Below are positions 18,194 to 26,222 of a stretch of 44,793 nucleotides of DNA, piece by piece. A model generated the notes under the pieces. It ran no database searches, was not told where the DNA came from, and worked only from the letters and a program-made list of their open reading frames with translations. The translations under genes were made by a program, and so were the position numbers. Numbering within the stretch: the stretch's first letter is position 1; each line of letters begins with the position of its first letter. Source of the stretch: CAWVWF01 sp963933885 (GTDB lineage: Bacteria; Bacteroidota; Bacteroidia; Flavobacteriales_C; GCA-002722245); contig CAWVWF010000008.1 of the NCBI GenBank assembly GCA_963933885.1, positions 1-44,793 on the forward strand, written 5' to 3'.

Positions 18194-18428
18194 TATTGGT
18201 AATAATTTTATGCTTGTTTAGAAATTGAAAAAGTAACTTTTTGTAAAAAAATACTCCTCTAAAAATTTCCAAATATAAATCTAAGAAATTTTGATGACGA
18301 TGGTGTTCTAATTTGTTGGAAATCAAACCTTTTTTATAAAAAAAAATGTTTCAAATTAGTTTTATTTATCATGTAATCACATCAATAATAAACAAGCGCT
18401 TTTTTTCTTGATCAAAAGTTCTTGAAAA

Positions 18429-18998
18429 TCACCTAACCAGTCCCACAATTAAATTCGTAGAATTAATCATTTCAACTTTTGTCTTTCTAAACTTTACTTC
18501 GATATTAATACCGGTAAGTTGAGTGATAATTAAATTCGTAAGACTTTTTAAATCTGTTGATACATTTAGATTACCACCCTTCAGGTAATCATTAATAATT
18601 TTAAAGAATTCTTTGTTGTGCATTTGAAGAACCTTTCTTATCTCGTCATCCTTTGAGCCCATTTCAGAACAAACGTTAACGATCATACAACCTCGTTTCT
18701 TTTCATCATTGAAAGCACCTTCAATCGCATGCTTAAAAAGTGATTTTACACCCTTTTTTCTGTCCTCTTCTGAAGCTAACATGATTTCCAATCCAGATAA
18801 ACTCACTACTCTGTATTGCTCAATTGCTTTGTCAAACAATTCTCTTTTACTTTTGAAAGTATCGTAAAAACTTCCTTTACTTATGCCAAGGTGTTTTATT
18901 AAATCACTCAAAGATGTGCTGGCATACCCAGTTTCCCAAAACAATCCCATTGCTTTAGCTAACGCTTCTTCTTGATTAAATAATTTTACCCTGGGCAT
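18429..18998 (-). CDS. TetR/AcrR-family transcriptional regulator
   Basis: The product is 189 residues. The N-terminal helix-turn-helix reads TGYASTSLSDLIKHLGISKGSFYDTFKSKRELF (motif at about 24-56), typical of the AcrR/TetR branch. The C-terminal ligand domain includes RGCMIVNVCSEMG, a pattern of the YcdC/NemR-like group. It is divergent from the short-chain dehydrogenase at 19097-20020. The shared 98-bp gap holds an inverted repeat overlapping the SDR promoter, so local repression of the SDR gene, and probably of itself, is likely. Confidence 0.93.
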   Translation of the reverse strand: MPRVKLFNQEEALAKAMGLFWETGYASTSLSDLIKHLGISKGSFYDTFKSKRELFDKAIEQYRVVSLSGLEIMLASEEDRKKGVKSLFKHAIEGAFNDEKKRGCMIVNVCSEMGSKDDEIRKVLQMHNKEFFKIINDYLKGGNLNVSTDLKSLTNLIITQLTGINIEVKFRKTKVEMINSTNLIVGLVR

Positions 18999-19034
18999 AT
19001 CAAAACTTCTTTTACAAATTTAATAATTAAATTC

Positions 19035-19085
19035 TATTTGGACTAATCAGTTTATTTATTATATTTGGACCGAAAAGTCCAAATA
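19035..19085 (+). promoter_or_regulatory. SDR promoter with TetR-type operators
   Basis: A textbook Bacteroidota promoter faces the SDR gene: TTTG at 19037-19040, 19 bases, then TATATTTG at 19060-19067. Operator-like repeats sit on both elements. TATTTGGAC occurs at 19035-19043 over the -33 element. The inverted repeat TATTTGGAC-N6-GTCCAAATA (19062-19085, two perfect 9-bp arms) covers the -7 element and start site. Binding by the divergent TetR protein would block polymerase. Confidence 0.75.
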
Positions 19086-19096
19086 AAACTAAAGTT

Positions 19097-20020
19097 ATGA
19101 ATAAAAGTGTACTAATTACAGGAGCAAATATCGGTTTAGGAAAAGAAACAGCTAGACAATTGGCTAAGATTCCAGGAACAGAAAAAATATACTTAGCATG
19201 TAGAAATGCGAATAAAGCTGCAGAAGCAAAAAAAGATTTAGAGCGAATTACAGGAAGATCAATTTTTGAAATCGTGATTATGGATATCACAGATGTTGAT
19301 TCTGTAAAACTTGCAGTATCGAAAATCAATGAACCAATTGATGGTTTGGTTTTAAATGCTGGAGGAATGGGAGGAAGGAATCCAAACGAAATCACTAAAT
19401 CAGGAATGAATTTCATTTCAGCAACAAACCTTACTGGCCATGTTGTTTTAGTAGATGAGTTATTAAGTCAAGATAAACTAAAGAAAACTGTTGTTTACGT
19501 AAGTTCTGAAGCAGCTAGAGGTATTGAGAAAATGCAGATGCCTAGACCAGATTTAAAAACGACTTCAGTTGAAGAGATCAAAACTGTATTAGATGGTTCT
19601 TTCTTCGGAAAGAAACTAGATCCAGCTCAAGCGTATGGTTATGTAAAATACATCGGTACACTTTGGATTGCTTCTTTAACTAAAAAGCATCCAAGTATTA
19701 AGTTTGTAAGTGTTAGCCCAGGTGCTACAAGTGGTACAGCGGTAGCAGACAATCTTCCTCCAATGTTAAAATTCATGTTTAAATATGTGATGTTCCCGAT
19801 CATTATGCCACTAAGAGGTATGGTTCATAGTGTTGAGAAAGGGGCTGAAAGATATGTGAATGTATTAAATAATAAAGAATATGAAACTGGTAATTTTTAT
19901 GCTAGTGTAGAAGATAAAGTAACTGGTAAACTAGTTGAACAAAGTACAATTTTCGTTAATTTTCAAAACGAAGAATATCAAGAAAATGCTTCTAAAGCAA
20001 TTCACCAATTCTTGAATTAA
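19097..20020 (+). CDS. Short-chain dehydrogenase/reductase
   Basis: The product is 307 residues with a classical Rossmann start, LITGANIGLGKETARQLA (TGxxxGxG at 8-15), the LVLNAGG motif, catalytic serine in VVYVSSEAARG, and the YxxxK pair in AYGYVKYIG. It resembles WW-domain-oxidoreductase and retinol-dehydrogenase-like SDRs. The substrate cannot be told from sequence. Control by the divergent TetR regulator suggests a response to a small reactive or aromatic compound. It ends before a strong bidirectional terminator. Confidence 0.9.
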   Translation: MNKSVLITGANIGLGKETARQLAKIPGTEKIYLACRNANKAAEAKKDLERITGRSIFEIVIMDITDVDSVKLAVSKINEPIDGLVLNAGGMGGRNPNEITKSGMNFISATNLTGHVVLVDELLSQDKLKKTVVYVSSEAARGIEKMQMPRPDLKTTSVEEIKTVLDGSFFGKKLDPAQAYGYVKYIGTLWIASLTKKHPSIKFVSVSPGATSGTAVADNLPPMLKFMFKYVMFPIIMPLRGMVHSVEKGAERYVNVLNNKEYETGNFYASVEDKVTGKLVEQSTIFVNFQNEEYQENASKAIHQFLN

Positions 20021-20030
20021 GATACAGTAC

Positions 20031-20079
20031 ATATAAATGGAAAAAGCCTCTGAATTTCAAAGGCTTTTTCCATTTATAT
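20031..20079. terminator. Bidirectional intrinsic terminator between SDR and cyclase genes
   Basis: Perfect 19-bp arms (20031-20049 and 20061-20079) enclose an 11-base loop. The centre of each arm is GGAAAAAGCCT / AGGCTTTTTCC. T-runs follow in both directions. It lies between convergent genes. Confidence 0.9.
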
Positions 20080-20095
20080 AATAATTTATTCTTCT

Positions 20096-22075
20096 TTAAA
20101 GCAGTTTATCAACCCAAAACATTTCAATTGCTTGCTTACCTTTCACCTCTATCGAACCCCTAGAAGTACATTCAAAATTATTCTTGATCAACTCATAGGT
20201 AGAAGAAGAAATATTTACTTTGCCTGGCTCTCCCGATGACTCCATTCTTGATGCAGTATTCACTGCATCTCCCCAAATATCAAATGCAAACTTATGTGTT
20301 CCAATAATCCCTGCGATTACAGAACCACTATGAATACCAATTCTTGTTTCCCAAGCAAACTTACCTTCTTCAATTCTTTGTTTCTTCCATGATTCCATGA
20401 ATTGAATGATTTCAAAACTTGCGTTAACCGTTCTAATTGCGTGATCTGGATGAGTGATTGGTAATCCACAAACAGCCATATAAGAATCTCCAATTGTCTT
20501 AATTTTTTCTAAACCATGTTTCATCATGATTTTATCAAAACCTCTAAAGCATACATTTAAATCATCTAAAAGCTCTTCCGGTGAAATAAGTTGTGTCTGC
20601 GCAGTAAACCCTTTAAAATCAGTGAATATAATACTTGTATTGTCGTAGATTTTGGGTTTTGTGCTTCCTGTTTCTTTAAGTTCTTTAACTGTAGATTCTG
20701 GAAGAATATTTAATAATAATGAATCAGTTTTTCCCTTTTCAACTTCAACCTCATCTAATGAAACTTGAAGCTGGTTATTTGTTTCTTTTAATTTAACAGT
20801 TCGTTCTTTAACTTTCTGTTCCAATACTTCATTTTGAGCAGTTAAAATAGCCTCATTTTCTTCCGTTTTTCTAATAACTTCTCCTTGTGCTTTTAGTTTA
20901 GCAAGTACATGAACCTCTTTCTCCCATTGAAAACTTTTAGTAAGTGCATAGGATAGTAAGAATACTTCGCCAAGTACACCGGTAGAAACAAAGCTGATAG
21001 AATATATGTAATTAGGCCATCCCAATTGGTTGTATAATGTTTCCAAGACCACAGATGCAAAGAAAAGTATGTAAGCAGATGAATAATAATACCCTATCTT
21101 ATTTCCTTTTTTACCGATAATAATTCCAATAATAACTGAATAAGCAAGAAAAACAACCGCATGAATAGTATTCAAATATACCAGTATAATATGATCAAAG
21201 AAAGGTAATGACAATATTATATAAATGACAATCCAATAATACACGCAACCCCAAGCCAAACGATTCAACCGAGGTGAATAAATTTTTAATTTTAAAAAGA
21301 AGATGGAATATAAAATAACACCTAAACCGTTTATAATTGGTATAAAGGCTCTCCAAAAAATAAAATCTATATCATCGAAGAAAAACATCCCCGTACCGTC
21401 CATTACCAAGGCAAATACTCCAATGTAAATAAATATAAGTAATGAGTAGTATAAATGAATAATTTGCTTTGAAGAGAAAAAGTGAAATATATTGTTAAAT
21501 AATACAAATATCATTAATCCAAAATATACTCCATAAGCAACTTTTGTAAATGTAGAATTACTAATAAAGTGTTTCTTTTTATATAGCTTAACAGGTATCG
21601 GTGGGTTTTCTGAGAACAAATGAATATAAACAGTATTTAATCCCTTTCGAAGGTTATAAACTTGACTGGGGTCTTTCTCAAGACGATCAGCAATATTCGT
21701 TTTGAAACCTAACTTAGTCTCTTCCCATTTATTATCTTTTTTTTGATAAAAGTCACAAGTCCCTAGCATAACTTGTTCTAGAACTAAATAAATCTCTTCA
21801 TCGGAATCATTATTAACCTCTACCTTTACCCAATAATGATCGGTTGATATACCAAAAGTTAAGATCCCTTTTCCATTAGTAAAAAACTCTTTTTGAAGGT
21901 TTTCGCCCAATACAGAATCTATTGTAAACGTTACTTTTTCATCGCACAAAAGGGAAACAAATGGTGATATATTTTCAACATCGTTTTCTCCAGTCCATGT
22001 ATATGCTTTTCCGTAGGTGGTGGAACTTAGAAGTGCAAATAAAATGAAGAAATACAAAGTTCTTAGAAAAGTCAT
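20096..22075 (-). CDS. 7TMR-DISM membrane adenylate cyclase
   Basis: The product is 659 residues. A signal peptide precedes an extracytoplasmic 7TMR-DISM-type beta domain (about 25-165). Seven membrane segments follow (about 175-385), then a coiled coil (about 385-455) and a class III cyclase domain (about 470-659). Catalytic residues are all present: metal aspartates D486 (IIFTDFKGFT) and D530 (KTIGDSY), adenine-selecting K526 and D599 (FDIWGD), and transition-state N606 and R610 (AVNTASRM). This predicts cAMP rather than cGMP synthesis. It is the last gene of a three-gene operon, starting 2 bp after the stop of the membrane protein upstream. The DISM domain may bind a carbohydrate or other ligand. 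Confidence 0.93.
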   Translation of the reverse strand: MTFLRTLYFFILFALLSSTTYGKAYTWTGENDVENISPFVSLLCDEKVTFTIDSVLGENLQKEFFTNGKGILTFGISTDHYWVKVEVNNDSDEEIYLVLEQVMLGTCDFYQKKDNKWEETKLGFKTNIADRLEKDPSQVYNLRKGLNTVYIHLFSENPPIPVKLYKKKHFISNSTFTKVAYGVYFGLMIFVLFNNIFHFFSSKQIIHLYYSLLIFIYIGVFALVMDGTGMFFFDDIDFIFWRAFIPIINGLGVILYSIFFLKLKIYSPRLNRLAWGCVYYWIVIYIILSLPFFDHIILVYLNTIHAVVFLAYSVIIGIIIGKKGNKIGYYYSSAYILFFASVVLETLYNQLGWPNYIYSISFVSTGVLGEVFLLSYALTKSFQWEKEVHVLAKLKAQGEVIRKTEENEAILTAQNEVLEQKVKERTVKLKETNNQLQVSLDEVEVEKGKTDSLLLNILPESTVKELKETGSTKPKIYDNTSIIFTDFKGFTAQTQLISPEELLDDLNVCFRGFDKIMMKHGLEKIKTIGDSYMAVCGLPITHPDHAIRTVNASFEIIQFMESWKKQRIEEGKFAWETRIGIHSGSVIAGIIGTHKFAFDIWGDAVNTASRMESSGEPGKVNISSSTYELIKNNFECTSRGSIEVKGKQAIEMFWVDKLL

Positions 22076-22077
22076 TC

Positions 22078-23271
22078 TTAATTTCCTTTAGATTGTAAAT
22101 TGGCAAATTTTGAAGGTATTCCTTGTTGAAATGCGTAAAGTATCCACCAAAGCCAACAAAAAATACTGAATGGAAAATATCCTAAATACCCAACAAGTGG
22201 CATTTCAAATAATTTCGGGTTTTCAACATAAGGAAGACTATATTTCCAATAAGCAGCAGAAGATGTTTCTAAAACTCCATTAACATGCGTCCCACTAAGA
22301 TAATTCCAACATTCAATACAAAGACCTTGAAAAAGATAACTCACAGCAAACAATAAAACCGGAGTCCAGTTCCCATATTCTATCTCTTTGAAAGGCGACC
22401 AAATACCCATTTTACTTAGTAAAACCGCAATGATTAATAATGGAGCCATCCAAATACTAAAAAACAACAAATCAGGCCAAATTACTGAGCAAACTAAACT
22501 AGCAAACCCAAAAACAAGAATTACGTTTTTTAACCAATCTGAAAATTTAAGCTTGATTCCATTATCAAACCTGTTCCTCATAATCTTAAAAGTTCTCAAG
22601 AGTGAATACCAAACAAAAGCCATTGGCATTAAACCTGAAGAACCCACGATTGCATACAGTAAAAACTCATTAGCTGGCATCAAATCACCAAATTCGTAAT
22701 ACCATAAATCACCTACAAACAAATTTAAGTATTCAAACAAAAGGTATCCAGATACTGAAGCTACAGCTAATCCTACCATTTCTCTAGGTGAGGATCCTAT
22801 AATCGATTCACCCGCTGTTCTTTTAAAAGTAATACCATCAATTATGAAAATAAACCCCCAAAACAAAGGAAGATCAGACCAATTCAAGAGCCATGCAGGT
22901 TCTGACGTTCCTGAAATTAAAAAACCAAGCGGAATAAAAAACGCAAGTATTCCAATCCAAAACCATATAGGAAATTTGCCTCCTTTTTTTCGGTTATAGT
23001 CGTTATCTATTGTCTTTTTAAATCTAAATAACTTTGGGAAAAAATATAATAAAATTAGTGCCAGACCAATAAATGCCAAGATGCAAAAAAATATTAAATT
23101 AAATCCTGCTTTAGGATGTGGCTCTATAGGAGGGTAACTCAGAAGGTCACTTGGAATTGTACCAAATCCTTCTTTATTATGTATTAATGAACCTATGTAT
23201 GGCAATCCTAAAATTGCAGTCAGAGATAATGTAATTATAGTTAATTTCTTAAGAATTGAGCTGTCCTTCAT
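22078..23271 (-). CDS. Multipass membrane protein of unknown family
   Basis: The product is 397 residues with about ten hydrophobic segments. I do not recognise the family. Notable stretches are EYLNLFVGDLWYYEFGDLMP near the middle, FQGLCIECWNYLSGTHVNG, and a late FEMPLVGYLGYFPFSIFC, which looks like a conserved, tightly packed membrane motif. The gene begins inside the end of the upstream gene (23-bp overlap) and ends 2 bp before the adenylate cyclase, so the three are translationally linked. A role in sensing, transport or lipid handling for the cyclase system is inference from position only. Confidence 0.7.
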   Translation of the reverse strand: MKDSSILKKLTIITLSLTAILGLPYIGSLIHNKEGFGTIPSDLLSYPPIEPHPKAGFNLIFFCILAFIGLALILLYFFPKLFRFKKTIDNDYNRKKGGKFPIWFWIGILAFFIPLGFLISGTSEPAWLLNWSDLPLFWGFIFIIDGITFKRTAGESIIGSSPREMVGLAVASVSGYLLFEYLNLFVGDLWYYEFGDLMPANEFLLYAIVGSSGLMPMAFVWYSLLRTFKIMRNRFDNGIKLKFSDWLKNVILVFGFASLVCSVIWPDLLFFSIWMAPLLIIAVLLSKMGIWSPFKEIEYGNWTPVLLFAVSYLFQGLCIECWNYLSGTHVNGVLETSSAAYWKYSLPYVENPKLFEMPLVGYLGYFPFSIFCWLWWILYAFQQGIPSKFANLQSKGN

Positions 23272-24352
23272 TTTTTAGTTCTTTTTTTAATTCGATTAAT
23301 AAGATTGCAAGTAATTCATCAATTTTCACAACTTCCCTATATCCCGAAAGCCATATATAAAAAGGCAACCAAAGACTTTTCAACTTTTTATCACTTAAAC
23401 TAAATATCTGAAAAGTAATATTATCTCTTAGTTGTTTATGATTGTATTTCATCCAATCTTTCTCATTACTAAATGAAGATCCATTCCATTCTTTTAGTCC
23501 AATCAATCTACAGAAAATACTGATCCTATTCTTTCTTACACTTGAATCATTAAAATAGTAATCTTCAAATATCTCTGTAACACGAAGTCCATTAGTTTTA
23601 TTAATCTCATAATTATTCGAAATTACATATGCATCAATATTCCCAAGCATATCAGATCCAGGAGCATCGGCATCAATAATTTTTTGTTCTTCTGAACTTG
23701 TTAAAACTTTTTTACCATTCTTTCTATATCGTAATACATAATCACCAGAGATACTGGCGATATCACCTAGCCAAGTTACAATAGCCAATGAAGAATTCAC
23801 ATGAGGAAACAAGTTGTCCAAAAATGATATATATTTTGGTAACGGACTTACATTAATAGGGTGATTATGAGCATCCATTCCGGCCAGAACATGAGCGATG
23901 TCACAACTAAAACCATCAGGAAGTTTTACTTCTTCATGATCATTTTTATATATTTCTGGTGTTATTCCTACTCTAGTATCTCCATAAATTCGATCATCTG
24001 CGGAGTAAGTTATAGTTCGATGTTTAGGAGCAAAATCTTTACCACTTAAAGATTTACATTTTTTAGAATTTTCTGTTTTATTATCTACAACAGCAGTTAC
24101 ATATCTTGTTTTAACCTTAGTTACAGCGGGAATAAGCTCTGAATTCCAACCCCATTGATCATAAAATATTTTCCTCAATTTCGAAATCATCAATTGAGTG
24201 TTATTCTGCTCTCCTTCCCAATAATCCTCCTCCTCTTTTAATAATTCAAGAAATTCCTTTAAACTTAAAACAGTAGATGGGTTTTGTCCATCCATTGGCG
24301 ATGAAACAAAAATGTTAATTTTTGTTTCATTTGTTGATTTTAATTTTTTCAA
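23249..24352 (-). CDS. Soluble protein of unknown family upstream of a cyclase operon
   Basis: The product is 367 residues with no signal peptide or membrane segment. I do not recognise the family. The N-terminal strand INIFVSSPMDG is followed by a helix and LRKIFYDQWGWNSELIP. The most striking part is a histidine/aspartate cluster, CDIAHVLAGMDAHNHP (150-165; D151, H154, D160, H162, H164), followed by WLGDIASISGD (194-204). The cluster has the look of a metal or hydrolase site. The first codon is TTG, since an in-frame TAA lies five codons upstream and the next ATG is residue 20, within the first conserved strand. The gene overlaps the next gene by 23 bp. Confidence 0.65.
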   Translation of the reverse strand: MKKLKSTNETKINIFVSSPMDGQNPSTVLSLKEFLELLKEEEDYWEGEQNNTQLMISKLRKIFYDQWGWNSELIPAVTKVKTRYVTAVVDNKTENSKKCKSLSGKDFAPKHRTITYSADDRIYGDTRVGITPEIYKNDHEEVKLPDGFSCDIAHVLAGMDAHNHPINVSPLPKYISFLDNLFPHVNSSLAIVTWLGDIASISGDYVLRYRKNGKKVLTSSEEQKIIDADAPGSDMLGNIDAYVISNNYEINKTNGLRVTEIFEDYYFNDSSVRKNRISIFCRLIGLKEWNGSSFSNEKDWMKYNHKQLRDNITFQIFSLSDKKLKSLWLPFYIWLSGYREVVKIDELLAILLIELKKELKNEGQLNS

Positions 24353-24755
24353 AAATAAGTTGAGTTATGTTAATTAGTCATCATAAAGGTGGACATTTTT
24401 TTCTGAAACGGAAAACGTTTTTATTTTTTTATGAAAATAAAAAAAATAAAAACACAAGAAAAACAACTCGTTAAGCCCTATGTAATTAAAACTACACAAA
24501 AGAAACTCTCTGAATTTTCACAAGAAAAACGGAAACGAAAAAAACACAAAAAAAACACAAGGAATTGTCTAAAAAACTATTTACAAACTGTACTTTTCAA
24601 TGTTAGAGGGCAAATAACGAAATTTCATGAATAGTATGAAATTTGAAACCCCTTTCAGCTTTCAACTAATAAATACTTACCTATTATATATCACTCTGTA
24701 TTCAAAAGGTGAAATTCCAGTTTAACATATCTGTTTATTTTTGTTGGTTTATAAT
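24353..24755. other. A-rich intergenic region, no convincing gene
   Basis: The 403 bases between the unknown soluble gene and thioredoxin are very A-rich on the plus strand around 24420-24580. A lysine-rich 67-codon frame there has no domain or promoter support and is best explained by base composition. A small GAAACGGAAAACGTTT stem followed by T-rich sequence lies near 24409-24430. It is too weak to call a terminator. Confidence 0.5.
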
Positions 24756-25145
24756 TTACGCTGCTTTCAATGCTTCCAATTTACTTTGTAAAACTGACTT
24801 TGGCTGTACACCTTGTATATTTTCTACAATTTTTCCTTCTTTAATGAAGAACAAAGCTGGAATATTTCTCACTCGAAATTTCTGTACTAATTCTTGATTA
24901 GCATCTACATTAACTTTAACGATTTCAATTTCTCCGTCATGTTCATCAGCTAAGTCGTTTATGATTGGAAGTAATGTTTGACAAGGTCCACACCAGTCTG
25001 CATAGAAGTCTATTAAAATAGGTTTGTCTTGTTGAATTAATTCATTGAACTCAGTATTATTTTTTATCCTTATCCGCAACTTTCCCAAAGGCAGTTTATG
25101 ATCGATTAGGTTTAGCCCCTTAACTACCCGATTCTCGCGCGTCAT
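24756..25145 (-). CDS. trxA: Thioredoxin with a repeat-derived N-terminus
   Basis: The product is 129 residues. The thioredoxin fold is complete from about residue 28: FYADWCGPCQTLLP with redox cysteines C52 and C55, and the cis-proline loop VRNIPALFFIKEG. Residues 1-26 come from a repeat element (25068-25190) also found at 41616-41862, and they have no counterpart in ordinary thioredoxins. At residue 27, where the native protein would be expected to start (as MKNNTEFNELI...), the codon is ATA. This fits loss of the native ATG by a point change and takeover of an upstream ATG inside the repeat. Whether the longer form is made is unknown; initiation at the ATA is an alternative. Confidence 0.85.
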   Translation of the reverse strand: MTRENRVVKGLNLIDHKLPLGKLRIRIKNNTEFNELIQQDKPILIDFYADWCGPCQTLLPIINDLADEHDGEIEIVKVNVDANQELVQKFRVRNIPALFFIKEGKIVENIQGVQPKSVLQSKLEALKAA

Positions 25146-25190
25146 GTGATTATATATAAAGAAAAGCCTTGGGTAAAGAACCGGATAAGC
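25068..25190. repeat. Short copy of a terminal-inverted-repeat element
   Basis: This 123-bp unit has ends CCTTATCCGCAACTTTCCC and GGGTAAAGAACCGGATAAGC, which are inverted relative to each other. It matches both ends of the 247-bp copy at 41616-41862. It lacks the middle 124 bp of that copy; the junction is at GTCATG/TGATTAT. It carries no coding capacity of its own, which fits a MITE-like element. It overlaps the 5' end of the thioredoxin gene and supplies its first 26 codons. Confidence 0.8.
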
Positions 25191-26222
25191 ATATTAATTT
25201 TCAACTCTCATATTGTGTTTGTTTTAGTGTTATACAAAGATGCGGCTATAGAAGCGTTTTTCAACAGTAGGTATTTCCTTAACAATTGTCTATTATTCCC
25301 GATATTAACTATTCTAATATATTTATATAATAGGATTACCCATTTACATCACATTGTATTTATAAGTGGGAATCATCTGTTCGTTTCATTAGGTTATAAT
25401 CAGTATTTACCAACTTTTACTACAAATTCCGATTACAAATCGGACAGTTTATCTTTCAGATTAAAAATCAGAAAGTACTACGCAATAAAATTCATTCTAT
25501 TAAACATTTCCTCATGTGCATCTACTGAAAGACATAGTGTACCTTGAGTTTGGTGTCTTCAGATGCGCACGAGGGAAAGTAGTATAAAATACAGCTAACT
25601 AGAGTGAAGTGTTTTCATACAATTATCATCCCATATAAAATCACTAGCAACCCGTACGGAATGGAGAATTCTAACGAATTACTAGAGCTTGGAAGTTCAA
25701 AATGTACTATGCCACTTTACAAAAAAGGATGAAATGGAATTCAATGATCTATTTAAAAAAGACAACTGGAGATTCTCAGAAACTAACTACATGAATTATA
25801 ATTTTTTTAAATATTTTACGTGACGTAAAATATATAATATTTTTAAATAATTTAAGCCATTTATCATTTCAACCTTGTGCAAAAAAAAATCAGTTAAGCA
25901 TATATAAACATTACAATATAAATAGAGCACATTATGTTTAATTTACTGTTTTTAAATAAAAAAAATGATAATAAAAACACATACCCTCCCCTACACTAAA
26001 TAACATAACATTCTGAAAAACAAAACAATCACTACTAAACAATTAAGTGTTAAAAATATTCACTTCAACAAATTCAGTGTTTTAATTCTTTAGCTACTTT
26101 TACAATCATATTTGCAGAAGAAATATATCATTTCACCATAAGTAAAGCTATATTCACCTAGTTATTATAGTTGTACTTGGTTAACAACGTATAGTACAAT
26201 GAGTAATTAATTATTGATCACA
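25191..26222. other. Long AT-rich intergenic region with a palindrome and a possible small open frame
   Basis: No well-supported gene is present. A frame from TTG 25689 (or ATG 25734) to TGA 25821-25823 encodes 44 (or 29) residues rich in F, N, K and Y (MEFNDLFKKDNWRF...). Its composition looks protein-like but there is no other support, so it may be a remnant. A 23-bp palindrome lies at 25811-25833. The remainder to 26222 is over 70 percent AT and must hold the promoter of the T9SS gene that follows. A 133-codon frame beginning with GTG inside the repeat at 25146 is not convincing. Confidence 0.5.
25811..25833. promoter_or_regulatory. Perfect 23-bp palindrome, operator-like
   Basis: ATATTTTACGT (25811-25821), one base (G), then ACGTAAAATAT (25823-25833). 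The arms match perfectly over 11 bp. The odd-length symmetric form with a TTTTACGTGACGTAAAA core looks like a binding site for a dimeric regulator rather than a terminator, since a hairpin with a one-base loop is unfavourable. The nearest downstream gene starts about 390 bp away. Confidence 0.45.

Noticed and set aside
20096..24352. Interpretation as a CBASS or Pycsar defence system
   Set aside because: The cyclase is a 7TMR-DISM receptor type rather than a CD-NTase or PycC enzyme, and no known effector domain (TIR, nuclease, phospholipase) is visible in the partners.
24431..24634. A lysine-rich 67-codon plus-strand frame
   Set aside because: It lies in a poly-A-rich stretch, and the lysine content follows from base composition alone.
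25146..25547. A 133-codon plus-strand frame starting with GTG inside the repeat
   Set aside because: It begins in a non-coding repeat, has no recognisable domain, and its composition (I, Y, F, N rich) fits AT-rich noise.
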